DNA from: Ruegeria sp. HKCCSA071
GTDB lineage: Bacteria > Pseudomonadota > Alphaproteobacteria > Rhodobacterales > Rhodobacteraceae
Direction of reading: 5' to 3'
Length of the DNA stretch: 64,000 nt
NCBI RefSeq assembly: GCF_017872555.1
Contig: NZ_JAEDOX010000007.1
Coordinates: forward strand, 86,533 to 150,532
The notes below the pieces were generated by a model. The model saw only the letters and a program-made list of their open reading frames with translations, was not told the DNA's origin and made no database searches. Positions 45,999-57,141 of this stretch are shown one piece after another; the first letter of the stretch is position 1; each line of letters begins with the position of its first letter. The translations under genes and the position numbers were made by a program.

Positions 45999-46951
45999 CT
46001 ACACCTATCGTTCAGGCCAAAGACCTGGCCCGGTTTTACACGGTCAAGGGCGGGTTGTTGTCCAAACCTGCAACCGTAAAGGCGCTGTCGGGGGTGGATT
46101 TCGACCTGCAACCGGGAAAAACACTTGCCATTGTCGGAGAGTCAGGCTGTGGCAAGTCTACGCTGGCCAGACTGATCACAATGATCGAAGAACCAACCTC
46201 GGGCAGCCTGACGATCAACGGGGTCGACATCATCCCTTCGCAATGGAGCAAGATGCGAGAGACGGTGCAGATCGTCTTTCAAGACCCATATAGCTCGTTG
46301 AATCCGCGTCAGCGCATCGGCCAGATCCTGCAAGAACCGCTGATCATCAACCGGCCACAGATGACGGCCGCCGACCGTGAAACGCAGGCACGCAAGATGA
46401 TCGAGATGGTAGGCCTGCGCCCCGAACATTATGACCGCTATCCGCATATGTTCTCGGGTGGGCAACGCCAGCGGATCGCTATTGCAAGGGCGCTTATGCT
46501 GGACCCCAAGGTGCTGGTTCTGGATGAACCTGTTTCGGCGCTGGATGTTTCGATTCAATCGCAGATCCTGAACCTGCTGGTCGATCTGCAGGAGCGGCTG
46601 AACCTGGCCTACCTGTTCATTTCACATGACTTGTCGGTTGTCCGGCATTTCGCCGATGATGTGATTGTTATGTATCTGGGGCGCGCGGTTGAAAAAGGCC
46701 CGAAAGAGCAGCTGTTCGCGGCACCCCGACATCCGTACTCCAAGGCGTTGCTGTCCACGACGCCCCGCGCCGACCCGGATGCCCGCAAAGAACGGATCAA
46801 GCTGGAAGGCGAGTTGCCGTCACCCATGAACATCCCGAAAGGGTGCGCTTTTGCGCAACGATGCTGGCTTGTGACTGATCAGTGCAGGCAAACATTGCCT
46901 GAACTGGATGATGAAACCCATCAGGTCGCGTGTCTGCATCCTCTTTTCTGA
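45995..46951 (+). CDS. dppF: Peptide ABC transporter ATPase
   Basis: A 318-residue ATPase. Walker A is G-E-S-G-C-G-K-S-T, the Q-loop is F-Q-D-P-Y-S-S-L-N-P-R, the signature is F-S-G-G-Q-R-Q-R, and Walker B is V-L-V-L-D-E-P-V-S-A-L-D. The C-terminal oligopeptide domain has the paired Cys pattern G-C-A-F-A-Q-R-C. It is the last gene of the operon and a strong terminator follows. It forms a heterodimer with DppD. Confidence 0.9.
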   Translation: MTTPIVQAKDLARFYTVKGGLLSKPATVKALSGVDFDLQPGKTLAIVGESGCGKSTLARLITMIEEPTSGSLTINGVDIIPSQWSKMRETVQIVFQDPYSSLNPRQRIGQILQEPLIINRPQMTAADRETQARKMIEMVGLRPEHYDRYPHMFSGGQRQRIAIARALMLDPKVLVLDEPVSALDVSIQSQILNLLVDLQERLNLAYLFISHDLSVVRHFADDVIVMYLGRAVEKGPKEQLFAAPRHPYSKALLSTTPRADPDARKERIKLEGELPSPMNIPKGCAFAQRCWLVTDQCRQTLPELDDETHQVACLHPLF

Positions 46952-46970
46952 AGAACCAGATGGCAGACGA

Positions 46971-46999
46971 AAACGCCCGGGCCAAGGCACCGGGCGTTT
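46971..46999. terminator. Bidirectional terminator between dppF and the amino acid binding protein
   Basis: A perfect 10-bp stem, AAACGCCCGG with CCGGGCGTTT, around a 9-nt loop. A-rich left and T-rich right flanks serve both converging transcripts. Confidence 0.8.
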
Positions 47000-47024
47000 G
47001 GAAAATTGCATATCCTTGATGGCG

Positions 47025-47795
47025 TCAGAGCCCCCATTTCTCGCGGTTTGCTTCAAAAAAGCCTTCCGCTCTTTTTACTTCGATCCAGTTGTTCACATAG
47101 TTGATCCAGATCTGATCGCCTTGTGGCAGGATCATCGCAATCGGCGAAGGTGACCGGGGACCGGCGTTTTTCACGCGGATAACAGGAAACTTCTCCTCAA
47201 GGGTCGAGCCCTCGATGTTCGACGTTATGAATACATCAGCACGACCGGCGATTACTTCCTGATACCCGCGGGCCGGGGCCTCGACCACCTTGATCTCGGC
47301 GTTTGGGAACCATTCACGGACCCGTTTTTCGAATGTGGTGCCCAAAGTCGTCGCGACCTTCACACCAGCCTGATTGATCGAGTCATACCCGTCGAACTTG
47401 TCGGCCTTGTCCTTGGTGGTGTAGGGGAAGAGTTCCACCGAGATATAGCTGTCGGAAAAACCGGCAACTTTCATGCGCGGTGGTGAAATCGATGCAGACC
47501 CGGTCAGGTGGTACTTGCCTGCCACCACACCGTTGACCAGTGTTTTCCAGTCCGTGGGGACAAATTCGACCTCAACCCCAAGATCGGCGGCCAATGCATT
47601 CATGATGTCGATGTCGTATCCTTTGTAGCTGTTGGTTGCCGGGTCGCGCAGTGTCATAGGGTTCCAGTCACCTGTGGTCCCAACCTTGAGCACGCCGGAA
47701 TCCAGCACCTCGTTCAGCGCAGATTGCGCCTGTGCGGAACCTGACAATACAAGCCCCAACACGGCGACCGCCGCGGCTTTCCAAAAAACGCTCAT
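47025..47795 (-). CDS. Amino acid ABC transporter substrate-binding protein (PheC-like)
   Basis: A 256-residue type-3 solute-binding protein. The signal peptide ends near residue 23 (S-A-Q-A), then [17 protein letters not shown], with Y-D-I-D-I-M-N and S-I-S-P-P-R-M. The pattern is shared with periplasmic cyclohexadienyl dehydratase PheC as well as amino acid binders, so an enzymatic role is possible. It is divergent from an amino acid ABC ATPase and permease, with 121 nt between, and is probably their binding protein. Confidence 0.78.
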   Translation of the reverse strand: MSVFWKAAAVAVLGLVLSGSAQAQSALNEVLDSGVLKVGTTGDWNPMTLRDPATNSYKGYDIDIMNALAADLGVEVEFVPTDWKTLVNGVVAGKYHLTGSASISPPRMKVAGFSDSYISVELFPYTTKDKADKFDGYDSINQAGVKVATTLGTTFEKRVREWFPNAEIKVVEAPARGYQEVIAGRADVFITSNIEGSTLEEKFPVIRVKNAGPRSPSPIAMILPQGDQIWINYVNNWIEVKRAEGFFEANREKWGL

Positions 47796-47916
47796 AGGTA
47801 TCTCCCGTTGGTGGCGTTACGACCTTGTGATTGCAATCCTCATTGATTTCAGTCCAAAGGGAAAGATAACCTCAAGAAAATATTACAATGGGGCAAAAAC
47901 GGGGGCAGTTCAGCAT

Positions 47917-48657
47917 ATGCCAGGCGCTGCAATCGAGCTTGTGGGCGTGAATAAGTGGTATGACACGTTTCATGTTCTCAAGGACATTAACCTGACGGTC
48001 AGCAGCGGCGAAAAGGTGGTGATTTGCGGGCCTTCAGGGTCAGGCAAATCCACCGTCGTTCGATGTATCAACCGGTTGGAAAAACACCAGAAAGGTATCA
48101 TTCGGTTAGATGGGGTTGACCTGACGGATGACGCAGAGTCAACGGCAACCATCCGGTCCGATGTCGGGATGGTCTTCCAGCAATTCAATCTGTTTCCGCA
48201 TTTGACCGTTTTGGAAAACCTGACTTTGGGTCCGATCAAAGCGCGCGGCCTGAGCCGGAAGGACGCGGAAGAAAAAGCGCGCCATTATCTGGATCGTGTA
48301 CATATTCCCGATCAGGCGGACAAAAAGCCCATGCAGTTGTCCGGAGGTCAGCAGCAACGTGTGGCGATTGCACGATCCTTATGCATGGAACCGCGCGTGC
48401 TGCTGTTCGATGAACCCACGTCGGCGCTGGACCCCGAGATGATCTCGGAAGTGTTGGAAGTTATGGTTGAACTGGCGAATGAGGGCATGACCATGGTGGT
48501 CGTGACCCACGAGATGGGGTTTGCCCGCAAAGTGGCTGACAAGATGATCTTCATGGATGCTGGTGAAATCGTCGAAGAAGGCAAGCCGGAACATTTCTTC
48601 ACCAACCCTCAGTCTGACCGCTGTCGCAAATTCCTGTCTCAGATACTGCAGCACTGA
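47917..48657 (+). CDS. Amino acid ABC transporter ATPase (GlnQ type)
   Basis: A 246-residue ATPase. Walker A is G-P-S-G-S-G-K-S-T, the Q-loop is F-Q-Q-F-N-L-F-P-H, the signature is L-S-G-G-Q-Q-Q-R, Walker B is [12 protein letters not shown], and the H-loop is V-T-H-E-M. ATG 47917 begins the typical ABC N-terminus; upstream in-frame sequence overlaps the divergent gene. It is followed 9 nt later by the permease gene. The substrate is unknown. Confidence 0.88.
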   Translation: MPGAAIELVGVNKWYDTFHVLKDINLTVSSGEKVVICGPSGSGKSTVVRCINRLEKHQKGIIRLDGVDLTDDAESTATIRSDVGMVFQQFNLFPHLTVLENLTLGPIKARGLSRKDAEEKARHYLDRVHIPDQADKKPMQLSGGQQQRVAIARSLCMEPRVLLFDEPTSALDPEMISEVLEVMVELANEGMTMVVVTHEMGFARKVADKMIFMDAGEIVEEGKPEHFFTNPQSDRCRKFLSQILQH

Positions 48658-48666
48658 GAGGGGCCG

Positions 48667-49425
48667 ATGAAAAAACTTCTACTAATTGTACCTTTGCTGC
48701 TGCTGGCAGGCTGTTCGTCTTCCCAGACCTGGGGTTGGTATGTGATCGACCCGACCACAGCATCGGGTTGGGTCAATGTGAAATTTCTGATCTCGGGGAT
48801 GGGGGCGACGATCCAGATTTCACTGATCGCAGCGGCGATGTCGATCGTCATCGGATTGTTGGTGGCCCTGCCGGGGTTGTCCGAGAAACGCGGCTGGCGG
48901 CTGGTTAACCGTGTTTACGTTGAATTTATTCGCGCAATTCCTCTGCTGCCGATGCTGTTCTGGGTCTTTTATGGCTTGCCCATCGTGTTCAAGTCGATGG
49001 GCATGAATGTCCCCATCGATCCCTTTTGGGGTGCGATCATCACATTGGCGATTTCTGACAGCGCCTTCACTGCCGAGATTTACCGCGCAGGCATCCAATC
49101 CATCGCGCGTGGTCAAAGCGAAGCGGCGCAGACCATCGGGCTGAACTATGTGCAGACCATGCGTTACGTGATCCTGCCGCAGGCAATCCGGCGCATTCTG
49201 CCGCCCTTGGCAAACCAGTTCATCTACATCGTCAAGATGAGCGCATTCGCCAGCGTCATCGGGATGCAGGAACTGACCCGGCGCGCGAATGAGCTGGTGG
49301 TCACGGAATACCGCCCGCTGGAAATATATACCCTGCTGGTCTTTGAATACCTGATCCTGGTTCTGATCATCAGTGCGGGTGTGCGCTGGCTGGAGCGTCG
49401 CATGGGCGCGGACGAGCGCGGATAA
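48667..49425 (+). CDS. Amino acid ABC transporter permease with an N-terminal lipobox
   Basis: A 252-residue GltK/HisM-like permease. TMs lie near residues 44-66, 85-105, 120-140, 190-210 and 220-242, and the loop is E-A-A-Q-T-I-G-L. Unusually it starts with a lysine-led hydrophobic signal and the lipobox L-A-G-C (Cys16), as in a lipoprotein, followed by Y-V-I-D-P-T-T-A-S-G-W. I recall the same N-terminus on other roseobacter permeases, so it is probably a real subfamily feature. A single permease gene suggests a homodimer. Confidence 0.82.
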   Translation: MKKLLLIVPLLLLAGCSSSQTWGWYVIDPTTASGWVNVKFLISGMGATIQISLIAAAMSIVIGLLVALPGLSEKRGWRLVNRVYVEFIRAIPLLPMLFWVFYGLPIVFKSMGMNVPIDPFWGAIITLAISDSAFTAEIYRAGIQSIARGQSEAAQTIGLNYVQTMRYVILPQAIRRILPPLANQFIYIVKMSAFASVIGMQELTRRANELVVTEYRPLEIYTLLVFEYLILVLIISAGVRWLERRMGADERG

Positions 49426-49436
49426 GGAGAATGGAT

Positions 49437-49772
49437 ATGGACTGGAAAGCTTTCATGGCCGAGACCGAGGCCAATATCGGAACTTTTTCGAAGGAAGTGC
49501 CCGAAACCGTGCGCGGCTTTGGCATCATGGGCAAGGCCGCCAAGACCAATGGCGCACTGAGTGAGAAGACCAAGGAATTCATGGCCCTTGGCATCGCCAT
49601 TGCGACCCGCTGCGACAGCTGCATAGGGTTTCACGTGCGTTCCCTTGTCCGGCTGGGTGCCACCCGAGACGAGGTGTGCGAGGCATTGGCGATGGCGACC
49701 TATATGGGGGGCGGTCCGTCTTACGCCTACAGCGCCAAAGCGCTGAAGGCTTATGATGTGTTTTCCGGGTAA
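49437..49772 (+). CDS. Carboxymuconolactone decarboxylase/AhpD-like protein
   Basis: A 111-residue CMD-fold protein with the redox pair C-x2-C in T-R-C-D-S-C-I-G-F-H, typical of AhpD-like peroxidase partners rather than true PcaC. ATG 49437 is preferred because AGGAG lies 7 nt upstream; ATG 49431 is too close to it. It starts 11 nt after the permease gene and may share its operon, and lies next to oxyR-katG. A role in peroxide handling is possible; alkylhydroperoxidase activity is not established by sequence. Confidence 0.78.
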   Translation: MDWKAFMAETEANIGTFSKEVPETVRGFGIMGKAAKTNGALSEKTKEFMALGIAIATRCDSCIGFHVRSLVRLGATRDEVCEALAMATYMGGGPSYAYSAKALKAYDVFSG

Positions 49773-49803
49773 TTGCCGCGCATAGCATTAAAGCGGGTTG
49801 TGA

Positions 49804-50736
49804 TCAGGCGTTTGGTTCCGGTTTCATTTGCCCCATGCCTCCCGCGTTTTCTTCTGCGGTTTTGCGAATAATTGCACCGATTTTCAGAAGGTTTTCGCCC
49901 AGCGGGTTGGTCTTTCGCCAGATCAGGCCGATGGTTCGGGTTGGTGGGGTGTCCTGAAAGCGGGCGATGGACACATCGGCAGACCGGGTTTCCAGCCCCA
50001 CGGCCATTTCTGGTATCAGCGTTACACCGATGCCCGCCCCGACCATCTGCACCAGTGTGGACAGAGAACTGCCCTCCATAATGTGCTGCGGTTCGATGTT
50101 GCGGATCGAACAGAAGGAAAGCGCCTGATCCCTGAAACAGTGCCCTTCTTCCAGCAACAGCAGCCGCATCGTTCTGAGCTGTGACGAACTTGGCATTGGC
50201 AACCCTGCGTCCCGCGCCGGGCGAACCAGCAGAAAGTCTTCGTTGAACAACGAAAATTCCCGAAGGCTGGGTTCCGAGACAGGCAAAGCGACAACAGCAA
50301 AATCCAGCCTGGAGTCCAATATTTCGCCGATCAGGGTTTGGGTGATGGTCTCTTTGGGCTCGATCGTCAGCTGTGGGAATCGTTGCGACAGTGCCTTGAT
50401 GATTGATGGCAGCAAGTAAGGCGCGACCGTGGGGATGACCCCGATTCTGATGCGACCCGACAAGGGACCGGCGGAAGATTGCACAAGATTCCTCAAATCC
50501 TCGACCCGTGTCAGGATTTCGCGGCCATGTTTTAGGACATCTTCGCCAAGCGCGGTCAGGCGCGTCTCGCGCGCTGCGCGTTCGACCAAGGGTCCACCCA
50601 TGATGGCCTCCAGCTCTTTGATTTGTATGGAAAGCGCGGGCTGCGATATCGCGCTGGCCGCCGCCGCCTTTCCAAAGTGGCCGTGGGTGGCAAGTGCTTC
50701 GAAGTAGCGCAGGTGTTTAAGTGTGAGTGACTTCAT
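49804..50736 (-). CDS. oxyR: Hydrogen peroxide-sensing LysR regulator OxyR
   Basis: A 310-residue LysR protein. The helix-turn-helix lies in residues about 18-40, and the effector domain carries two cysteines, Cys200 and Cys209, in G-H-C-F-R-D-Q-A-L-S-F-C. This matches the redox disulfide pair of OxyR. It is divergent from katG across about 107 nt, the usual target arrangement. ATG 50736 gives the standard N-terminus; an upstream in-frame start adds six residues. Confidence 0.92.
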   Translation of the reverse strand: MKSLTLKHLRYFEALATHGHFGKAAAASAISQPALSIQIKELEAIMGGPLVERAARETRLTALGEDVLKHGREILTRVEDLRNLVQSSAGPLSGRIRIGVIPTVAPYLLPSIIKALSQRFPQLTIEPKETITQTLIGEILDSRLDFAVVALPVSEPSLREFSLFNEDFLLVRPARDAGLPMPSSSQLRTMRLLLLEEGHCFRDQALSFCSIRNIEPQHIMEGSSLSTLVQMVGAGIGVTLIPEMAVGLETRSADVSIARFQDTPPTRTIGLIWRKTNPLGENLLKIGAIIRKTAEENAGGMGQMKPEPNA

Positions 50737-50754
50737 AGGAAAAACTAATCGCAA

Positions 50755-50783
50755 CGATAGTAATTACAAATTTCCAATTATCG
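50755..50783. promoter_or_regulatory. Candidate OxyR-binding site between oxyR and katG
   Basis: An AT-rich imperfect palindrome framed by CGATAG and ATTATCG, placed in the divergent promoter. The ATAG-type half-sites resemble OxyR contacts, but the full four-element motif is not perfect. Confidence 0.45.
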
Positions 50784-50825
50784 AAACCGTAAGGTACGAG
50801 TCAAGACATCTGAACCCCTCGGTAA

Positions 50826-53024
<2,199 letters not shown>

Positions 53025-53036
53025 GTCAAAAATTTT

Positions 53037-53063
53037 CAGGCGAGGGAAACCTCGCCTGATTTT
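53037..53063. terminator. katG terminator
   Basis: A perfect 9-bp stem, CAGGCGAGG with CCTCGCCTG, closes a GAAA tetraloop and is followed by ATTTT. It also faces the converging hydrolase gene. Confidence 0.85.
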
Positions 53064-53093
53064 GTGTTTGGGCAGACATCTGGTAGCGCCCGA

Positions 53094-53936
53094 TTATCCC
53101 GCGATCACATTCTGTTTTTGAATGCCCAGACCTTCGATGCCCAGCTCCATCGTGTCGCCGGGTTTCAGATAGACTTGCGGGTTTTGCCCCATGCCCACGC
53201 CCGGCGGAGTTCCGGTCGAGATCACATCGCCCGGCTGCAGGGACATGAATTGCGACAGGTGTGAGATCACAGTTGCCACCCCGAAATGCATCGTCCGGGT
53301 CGAGCCGTCCTGATAACGGTGGCCGTTGACCTCAAGATACATCGGTAGATTCTGTGGATCTGCAATCTCGTCCCGCGTCACCAGCCATGGACCAATGGGG
53401 CCGAATGTGTCTGCCGACTTGCCCTTGACCCACTGCCCCGAGCGGTGAAGCTGAAAATCACGTTCTGACAGGTCATTGACCACACAATAACCTGCGACGT
53501 GATCCATAGCTTCGGCCTCGGAGATGTATTTTGCTTCCTTGCCGATCACCACGCCCAACTCGACCTCCCAGTCGGTCTTGACGGACCCCCGCGGGATTTC
53601 CACCGTGTCGTTCGGACCGATAATGGCCGATGTCGCCTTGAAAAAGATCACAGGTTCCTGCGGCAATTCCATACCGCTTTCTGCCGCGTGGTCGGCATAG
53701 TTCAGGCCGATGCAAATGAACTTGCCCACATGGCCGACACACGCCCCTAAACGGGTGTTGCCTTCAACAATCGGCAAATCCTGTGGATCCAGCGTGCGCA
53801 GTCGCGCCAACCCTTCGTCGCTGAGAACATCACCCGATATATCGTCGATGACGCCTGACAGGTCGCGAATTGTGCCATCGTCGTGCAGCAGCCCGGGCTT
53901 TTCGGCACCAAAGGCGCCAAACCGCAGTAGTTTCAT
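53094..53936 (-). CDS. Fumarylacetoacetate hydrolase-family enzyme, probable 2,4-diketo-3-deoxy-L-fuconate hydrolase
   Basis: A 280-residue FAH-fold protein. It has the I-G-L-N-Y-A-D-H-A-A-E motif, the metal-binding Glu pair in D-W-E-V-E-L-G, and Asp in V-N-D-L-S-E-R-D. The C-terminus has S-T-G-T-P-P-G-V-G-M-G. In sugar oxidation clusters this family splits 2,4-diketo-3-deoxy-fuconate or -rhamnonate to pyruvate and lactate. It is the last gene of the minus-strand operon with an SDR, lactonase, FucU and aldo/keto reductase genes. Pathway assignment is contextual. Confidence 0.82.
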   Translation of the reverse strand: MKLLRFGAFGAEKPGLLHDDGTIRDLSGVIDDISGDVLSDEGLARLRTLDPQDLPIVEGNTRLGACVGHVGKFICIGLNYADHAAESGMELPQEPVIFFKATSAIIGPNDTVEIPRGSVKTDWEVELGVVIGKEAKYISEAEAMDHVAGYCVVNDLSERDFQLHRSGQWVKGKSADTFGPIGPWLVTRDEIADPQNLPMYLEVNGHRYQDGSTRTMHFGVATVISHLSQFMSLQPGDVISTGTPPGVGMGQNPQVYLKPGDTMELGIEGLGIQKQNVIAG

Positions 53937-53954
53937 ATTGTGATCCTTTTCAGC

Positions 53955-54710
53955 TTAAATCGCCCATCCGCCATCAATGGCAAAGGGCTGACCTGTGGTA
54001 AATGCGCTGCTGTCACTCGCAAGGTAGAGCGCCAGATCAGCAATCTCATCCGCGGTCCCGATGCGCCCCATCGGCTGGCGGGCGATGAAATCCGTCATCG
54101 CTTTTTCGTAGTCGCCCGTCGCCCTCAAACGCTCGTGCAGGCTGGGGCTGTCAACGGTGCCGGGGCAGATAGCATTGCACCGGATGCCCTGCGTGACGAA
54201 ATCGGCGGCGATCGACTTGGTCAGGCCAATTACGGCAGCCTTTGATGCGCAATATACAAATCGGTTTGGAACGCCCTTCATCGACGAGGCGACCGAGGAC
54301 ATATTGATGATCGATCCTCCGCCGTTTCTTAACATCGCGGGCAGGGTCAGACGGATCAGGCGATACATGGCCTTCACATTAAGATCGAAACTGAAATCCC
54401 AGTCGTCCTCTTCGCACTCAAGAATGGTCCCGTTTGCCACGTAACCCGCGCAATTGAACAGGATATCCAGCGGTGGCAATTCAGCCACGGCACGTTTCAC
54501 GGCATGCGCGTCTGTCACGTCGAGATGGATCGGAGAGATCCTGTCGATCTCCGAAAGCTCGGCCAAAGTGGTTTCGTTGATGTCGCTGGCAAAGACATGC
54601 GCGCCTTCGGCTGCGAACAGTTCGGCCGTGGCACGTCCGATACCCTGTCCAGCCGCGCTGATGAATGCGGTTTTGCCTTTTAGTCGGTCAGAAGGCTGAT
54701 GGGATGTCAT
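53955..54710 (-). CDS. SDR dehydrogenase, probable 2-keto-3-deoxy-L-fuconate dehydrogenase
   Basis: A short-chain dehydrogenase of about 251 residues with S-A-A-G-Q-G-I-G, F-N-C-A-G, the Ser in N-M-S-S-V and the Y-C-A-S-K active site. The N-terminal F-I-S-A-A-G-Q-G-I-G and the tail F-A-I-D-G-G-W are seen in 2-keto-3-deoxy-fuconate/rhamnonate dehydrogenases related to BDH2. ATG 54710 has AGGA about 6 nt upstream; further ATGs upstream do not. It would oxidise the 4-OH to give the diketo acid for the FAH hydrolase. Confidence 0.8.
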   Translation of the reverse strand: MTSHQPSDRLKGKTAFISAAGQGIGRATAELFAAEGAHVFASDINETTLAELSEIDRISPIHLDVTDAHAVKRAVAELPPLDILFNCAGYVANGTILECEEDDWDFSFDLNVKAMYRLIRLTLPAMLRNGGGSIINMSSVASSMKGVPNRFVYCASKAAVIGLTKSIAADFVTQGIRCNAICPGTVDSPSLHERLRATGDYEKAMTDFIARQPMGRIGTADEIADLALYLASDSSAFTTGQPFAIDGGWAI

Positions 54711-54843
54711 TCTGGTCCTCATGATTTCCCGAAACCGGGTAGTGTGTTGGGGATAACTGCCCTGTTGTTCGCGTCTCAGGGATAACATTTGGCTGGATCA
54801 GCGGGCCCAAAGCAGTGCGTATTTGGGGTTCGGTGCAGCACCG

Positions 54844-55674
54844 TCAAATCCTGACGTGATAAGCCTTGGCCGCATTCCCTCCGAGGATGGCCGCACGGTC
54901 ATTGGTGGAAAGTTCGCTTAGCAGTTCATCGGTTGCATCTATCCAGCGTTCATAGCTGCCTGCCAATGTGCAGACCGGCCAGTCGCTGCCCCAGATCAAC
55001 CGCGATGGCCCGAACGTGTTCAGTAGGTGATCCACATAGGGGTACAGGTCCCGAACCGTCCAGTCAGGCGCAGCTTCGGTGACAAAACCGGACAGTTTGC
55101 AGAACGCGTTGGTGCCCTGCGCGATGGCGGCCATGTCTTCGGCCCATCCGCCAAGTACGCCGTCACGGATCAGAGGTTTCGAGCCATGGTCAATCACAAC
55201 CCGCATGTCCGGGTGCCGCGCCAGAAGTTGACGCAACGGCCCCAGGTGTTGGGGCAGGGTGAGAGCATCAAAAGTCAGATCGTTAGACTGGATGGCCTCA
55301 AAGGCAGGCGTCAATGCCGCGCCGAGCATCCAGTTCGGATCAGCGATATCCTGAATCATTGGCCGCAGACCAACCAAAGCGGGATGAGCGGCAAGCTTGG
55401 CGATTTGCGCGCTCGCATCCGGAGCGTCAAAATCGACCCAGCCAACCACACCTTTGATAAAGGGTGTTTTGTCCGCCAGGGACAACAGGTACTCCGTCTC
55501 GGCGACGGTCGGCGCTGCCTGAACCAGAATTGTCCCGTCGATGCCCTGTGCTTGCAACAATGGCGCAAGATCATCTGGCCCGAAGTCCCGGTAAATCTGG
55601 CTCAAGTCCGGTGTCAGCCACCCATAGTCACCACGCGCCAGTGCCCAAAAATGCTGATGGGCGTCGATCTTCAT
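54844..55674 (-). CDS. Amidohydrolase-family sugar lactonase (L-fucono-1,5-lactonase type)
   Basis: A 276-residue TIM-barrel amidohydrolase starting K-I-D-A-H-Q-H-F-W, with V-I-D-H-G-S-K and I-W-G-S-D-W-P-V near the C-terminus. These motifs fit the COG3618 lactonases for L-fuconolactone or L-rhamnonolactone. Position between the fucU and SDR genes supports a lactonase acting on the product of the aldo/keto reductase. It overlaps fucU by 4 nt. Confidence 0.85.
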   Translation of the reverse strand: MKIDAHQHFWALARGDYGWLTPDLSQIYRDFGPDDLAPLLQAQGIDGTILVQAAPTVAETEYLLSLADKTPFIKGVVGWVDFDAPDASAQIAKLAAHPALVGLRPMIQDIADPNWMLGAALTPAFEAIQSNDLTFDALTLPQHLGPLRQLLARHPDMRVVIDHGSKPLIRDGVLGGWAEDMAAIAQGTNAFCKLSGFVTEAAPDWTVRDLYPYVDHLLNTFGPSRLIWGSDWPVCTLAGSYERWIDATDELLSELSTNDRAAILGGNAAKAYHVRI

Positions 55675-56099
55675 GCGATCACGCCTTTCTTCAGGATGAT
55701 GTTACCGTACAGCCTGCGCTCGCCGGTCTGAATGATGGCAAATGCTGATGCCGCGCGTTGGTAGAAGGCGAACCGATCCAGACCCTGAATTTGTGCGGGG
55801 TTGTCAGCCTGCGCGTCGATGATCTTTTGGAAATCTGCGACGGCCTCGGGCACGGCTTCGGGATCACCGACAACCTGCATGGTCAGCGCGGGGTCGGGCA
55901 CGAATGTATCCAGCGGCATGACAGACAAAACGGCGCCAAGCAGGTCGCTTGCCATTGAACCATCCGCACGGATACAGTCAGGCCCAAGGCTGGAGCCCGG
56001 GAAATTGGCATCTGCAATAACGATGTCATCGCCATGGCCCATGGCACGCAGGGCATACAGCAACTCAGGTGACAACAGCGGGTCGAGGTTACGCAACAT
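55671..56099 (-). CDS. fucU: L-fucose mutarotase (RbsD/FucU family)
   Basis: A 142-residue RbsD/FucU protein with the early G-H-G-D motif (A-M-G-H-G-D-D-I-V-I-A-D-A-N-F-P), R-A-D-G near residue 45 and Y-G-N-I-I-L-K-K-G-V at the C-terminus. It interconverts alpha and beta anomers of L-fucose, supplying the right anomer for dehydrogenation. ATG 56099 gives the standard N-terminus and overlaps the aldo/keto reductase gene by 11 nt. This is the best marker that the substrate is a fucose-like sugar. Confidence 0.88.
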   Translation of the reverse strand: MLRNLDPLLSPELLYALRAMGHGDDIVIADANFPGSSLGPDCIRADGSMASDLLGAVLSVMPLDTFVPDPALTMQVVGDPEAVPEAVADFQKIIDAQADNPAQIQGLDRFAFYQRAASAFAIIQTGERRLYGNIILKKGVIA

Positions 56100-57141
56100 T
56101 GACAGATTCCTTGGGCAAGGGGGCATCTGGCCGGATCAGGCCTTCGGTCCGCAGGTCTGACCAAAGCTGGGCGGGGATGGTCCGTTCCATTAGGGCGACA
56201 TTGGCTTGAACCTCGACCGCGTTAACAGCGCCCGGAACAACCGTTTTCACGGCGGGGTGTCCCAGAACAAATTGCAGCGCGGCTGCGATCAACGGTGTGT
56301 CATGGGCCGCACAGACGGCTTCGATCCTGCGCACCCGTTCAAGAATATCCTCAGGCGCATCGGAATAGTTATACTTGGCCCCTGGCACCGCTCCGGCAGC
56401 GAGGATGCCCGAGTTATACGGCCCGCCCAGAATGATACCCACATCACGCTTTTCGCAAAGCGGCAGAAAACTGTTCAAGGCTTCCTGCTCCAAAAGCGTA
56501 TACCGACCTGCCAGCAGGAACCCGTCGAAATCGCCAAGGCCCAGCAGTTTTTCGCAAACCTGCCATTCGTTTACGCCCGCGCCAATCGCGGCGATTTCAC
56601 CGGCATCGCGCAGTTCAACCAGCGCTTTGTAGCCGCCGCCATCGAACAACTCGCGCACTTTGGCGTCTGACATTTCCTGACTGCCCTGACTGAAAGCGCA
56701 GACGTCATGCACCAGAAGAATGTCTGCATTGGCAACACCGATCCGGTCTCGGCTTGCCTCGTATGACCGCATGACGCCGTCATAGGTATAGTCGAACACA
56801 ATGCGTTTCTGCGGAACGTCCACAAACGCTTCGGGCGTCACCTCATGTGGTTCGCAATCCAGCAGCAGACGACCGATTTTGGTTGATAGCTTGATGTTCT
56901 CACGCCCAAACCGCCTGATCGCTTCGCCAAAGCGATACTCGGACCGCCCCAACCCGTATTGCGGCGCGGTGTCAAAAAACCGGATGCCCGAGTCAAATGC
57001 GGATTGCAAAGCAGCCTGCGCATCAGCTTCCGAGACTTTGCGATAAAGATTGCCCAAGGGCGCGCCGCCAAACCCCATACGGGTCAGCGGTACAGGCCGG
57101 GACGTCCTGTTGTTCAGAAGGGCGGTTTGCGAAACGCTCAT
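56089..57141 (-). CDS. Aldo/keto reductase, probable L-fucose (D-threo-aldose) dehydrogenase
   Basis: A 350-residue AKR. The catalytic tetrad is Asp57 (F-F-D-T-A-P), Tyr62 (Q-Y-G-L-G-R-S-E), Lys88 (L-S-T-K-I-G) and a His in L-L-V-H-D. This AKR group oxidises L-fucose or related aldoses to the lactone with NAD(P). It is the first enzyme of the route, just after the GntR gene (4-nt overlap). Pyridoxal dehydrogenase activity occurs in relatives, so substrate assignment relies on fucU and the lactonase. Confidence 0.8.
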   Translation of the reverse strand: MSVSQTALLNNRTSRPVPLTRMGFGGAPLGNLYRKVSEADAQAALQSAFDSGIRFFDTAPQYGLGRSEYRFGEAIRRFGRENIKLSTKIGRLLLDCEPHEVTPEAFVDVPQKRIVFDYTYDGVMRSYEASRDRIGVANADILLVHDVCAFSQGSQEMSDAKVRELFDGGGYKALVELRDAGEIAAIGAGVNEWQVCEKLLGLGDFDGFLLAGRYTLLEQEALNSFLPLCEKRDVGIILGGPYNSGILAAGAVPGAKYNYSDAPEDILERVRRIEAVCAAHDTPLIAAALQFVLGHPAVKTVVPGAVNAVEVQANVALMERTIPAQLWSDLRTEGLIRPDAPLPKESVNVA

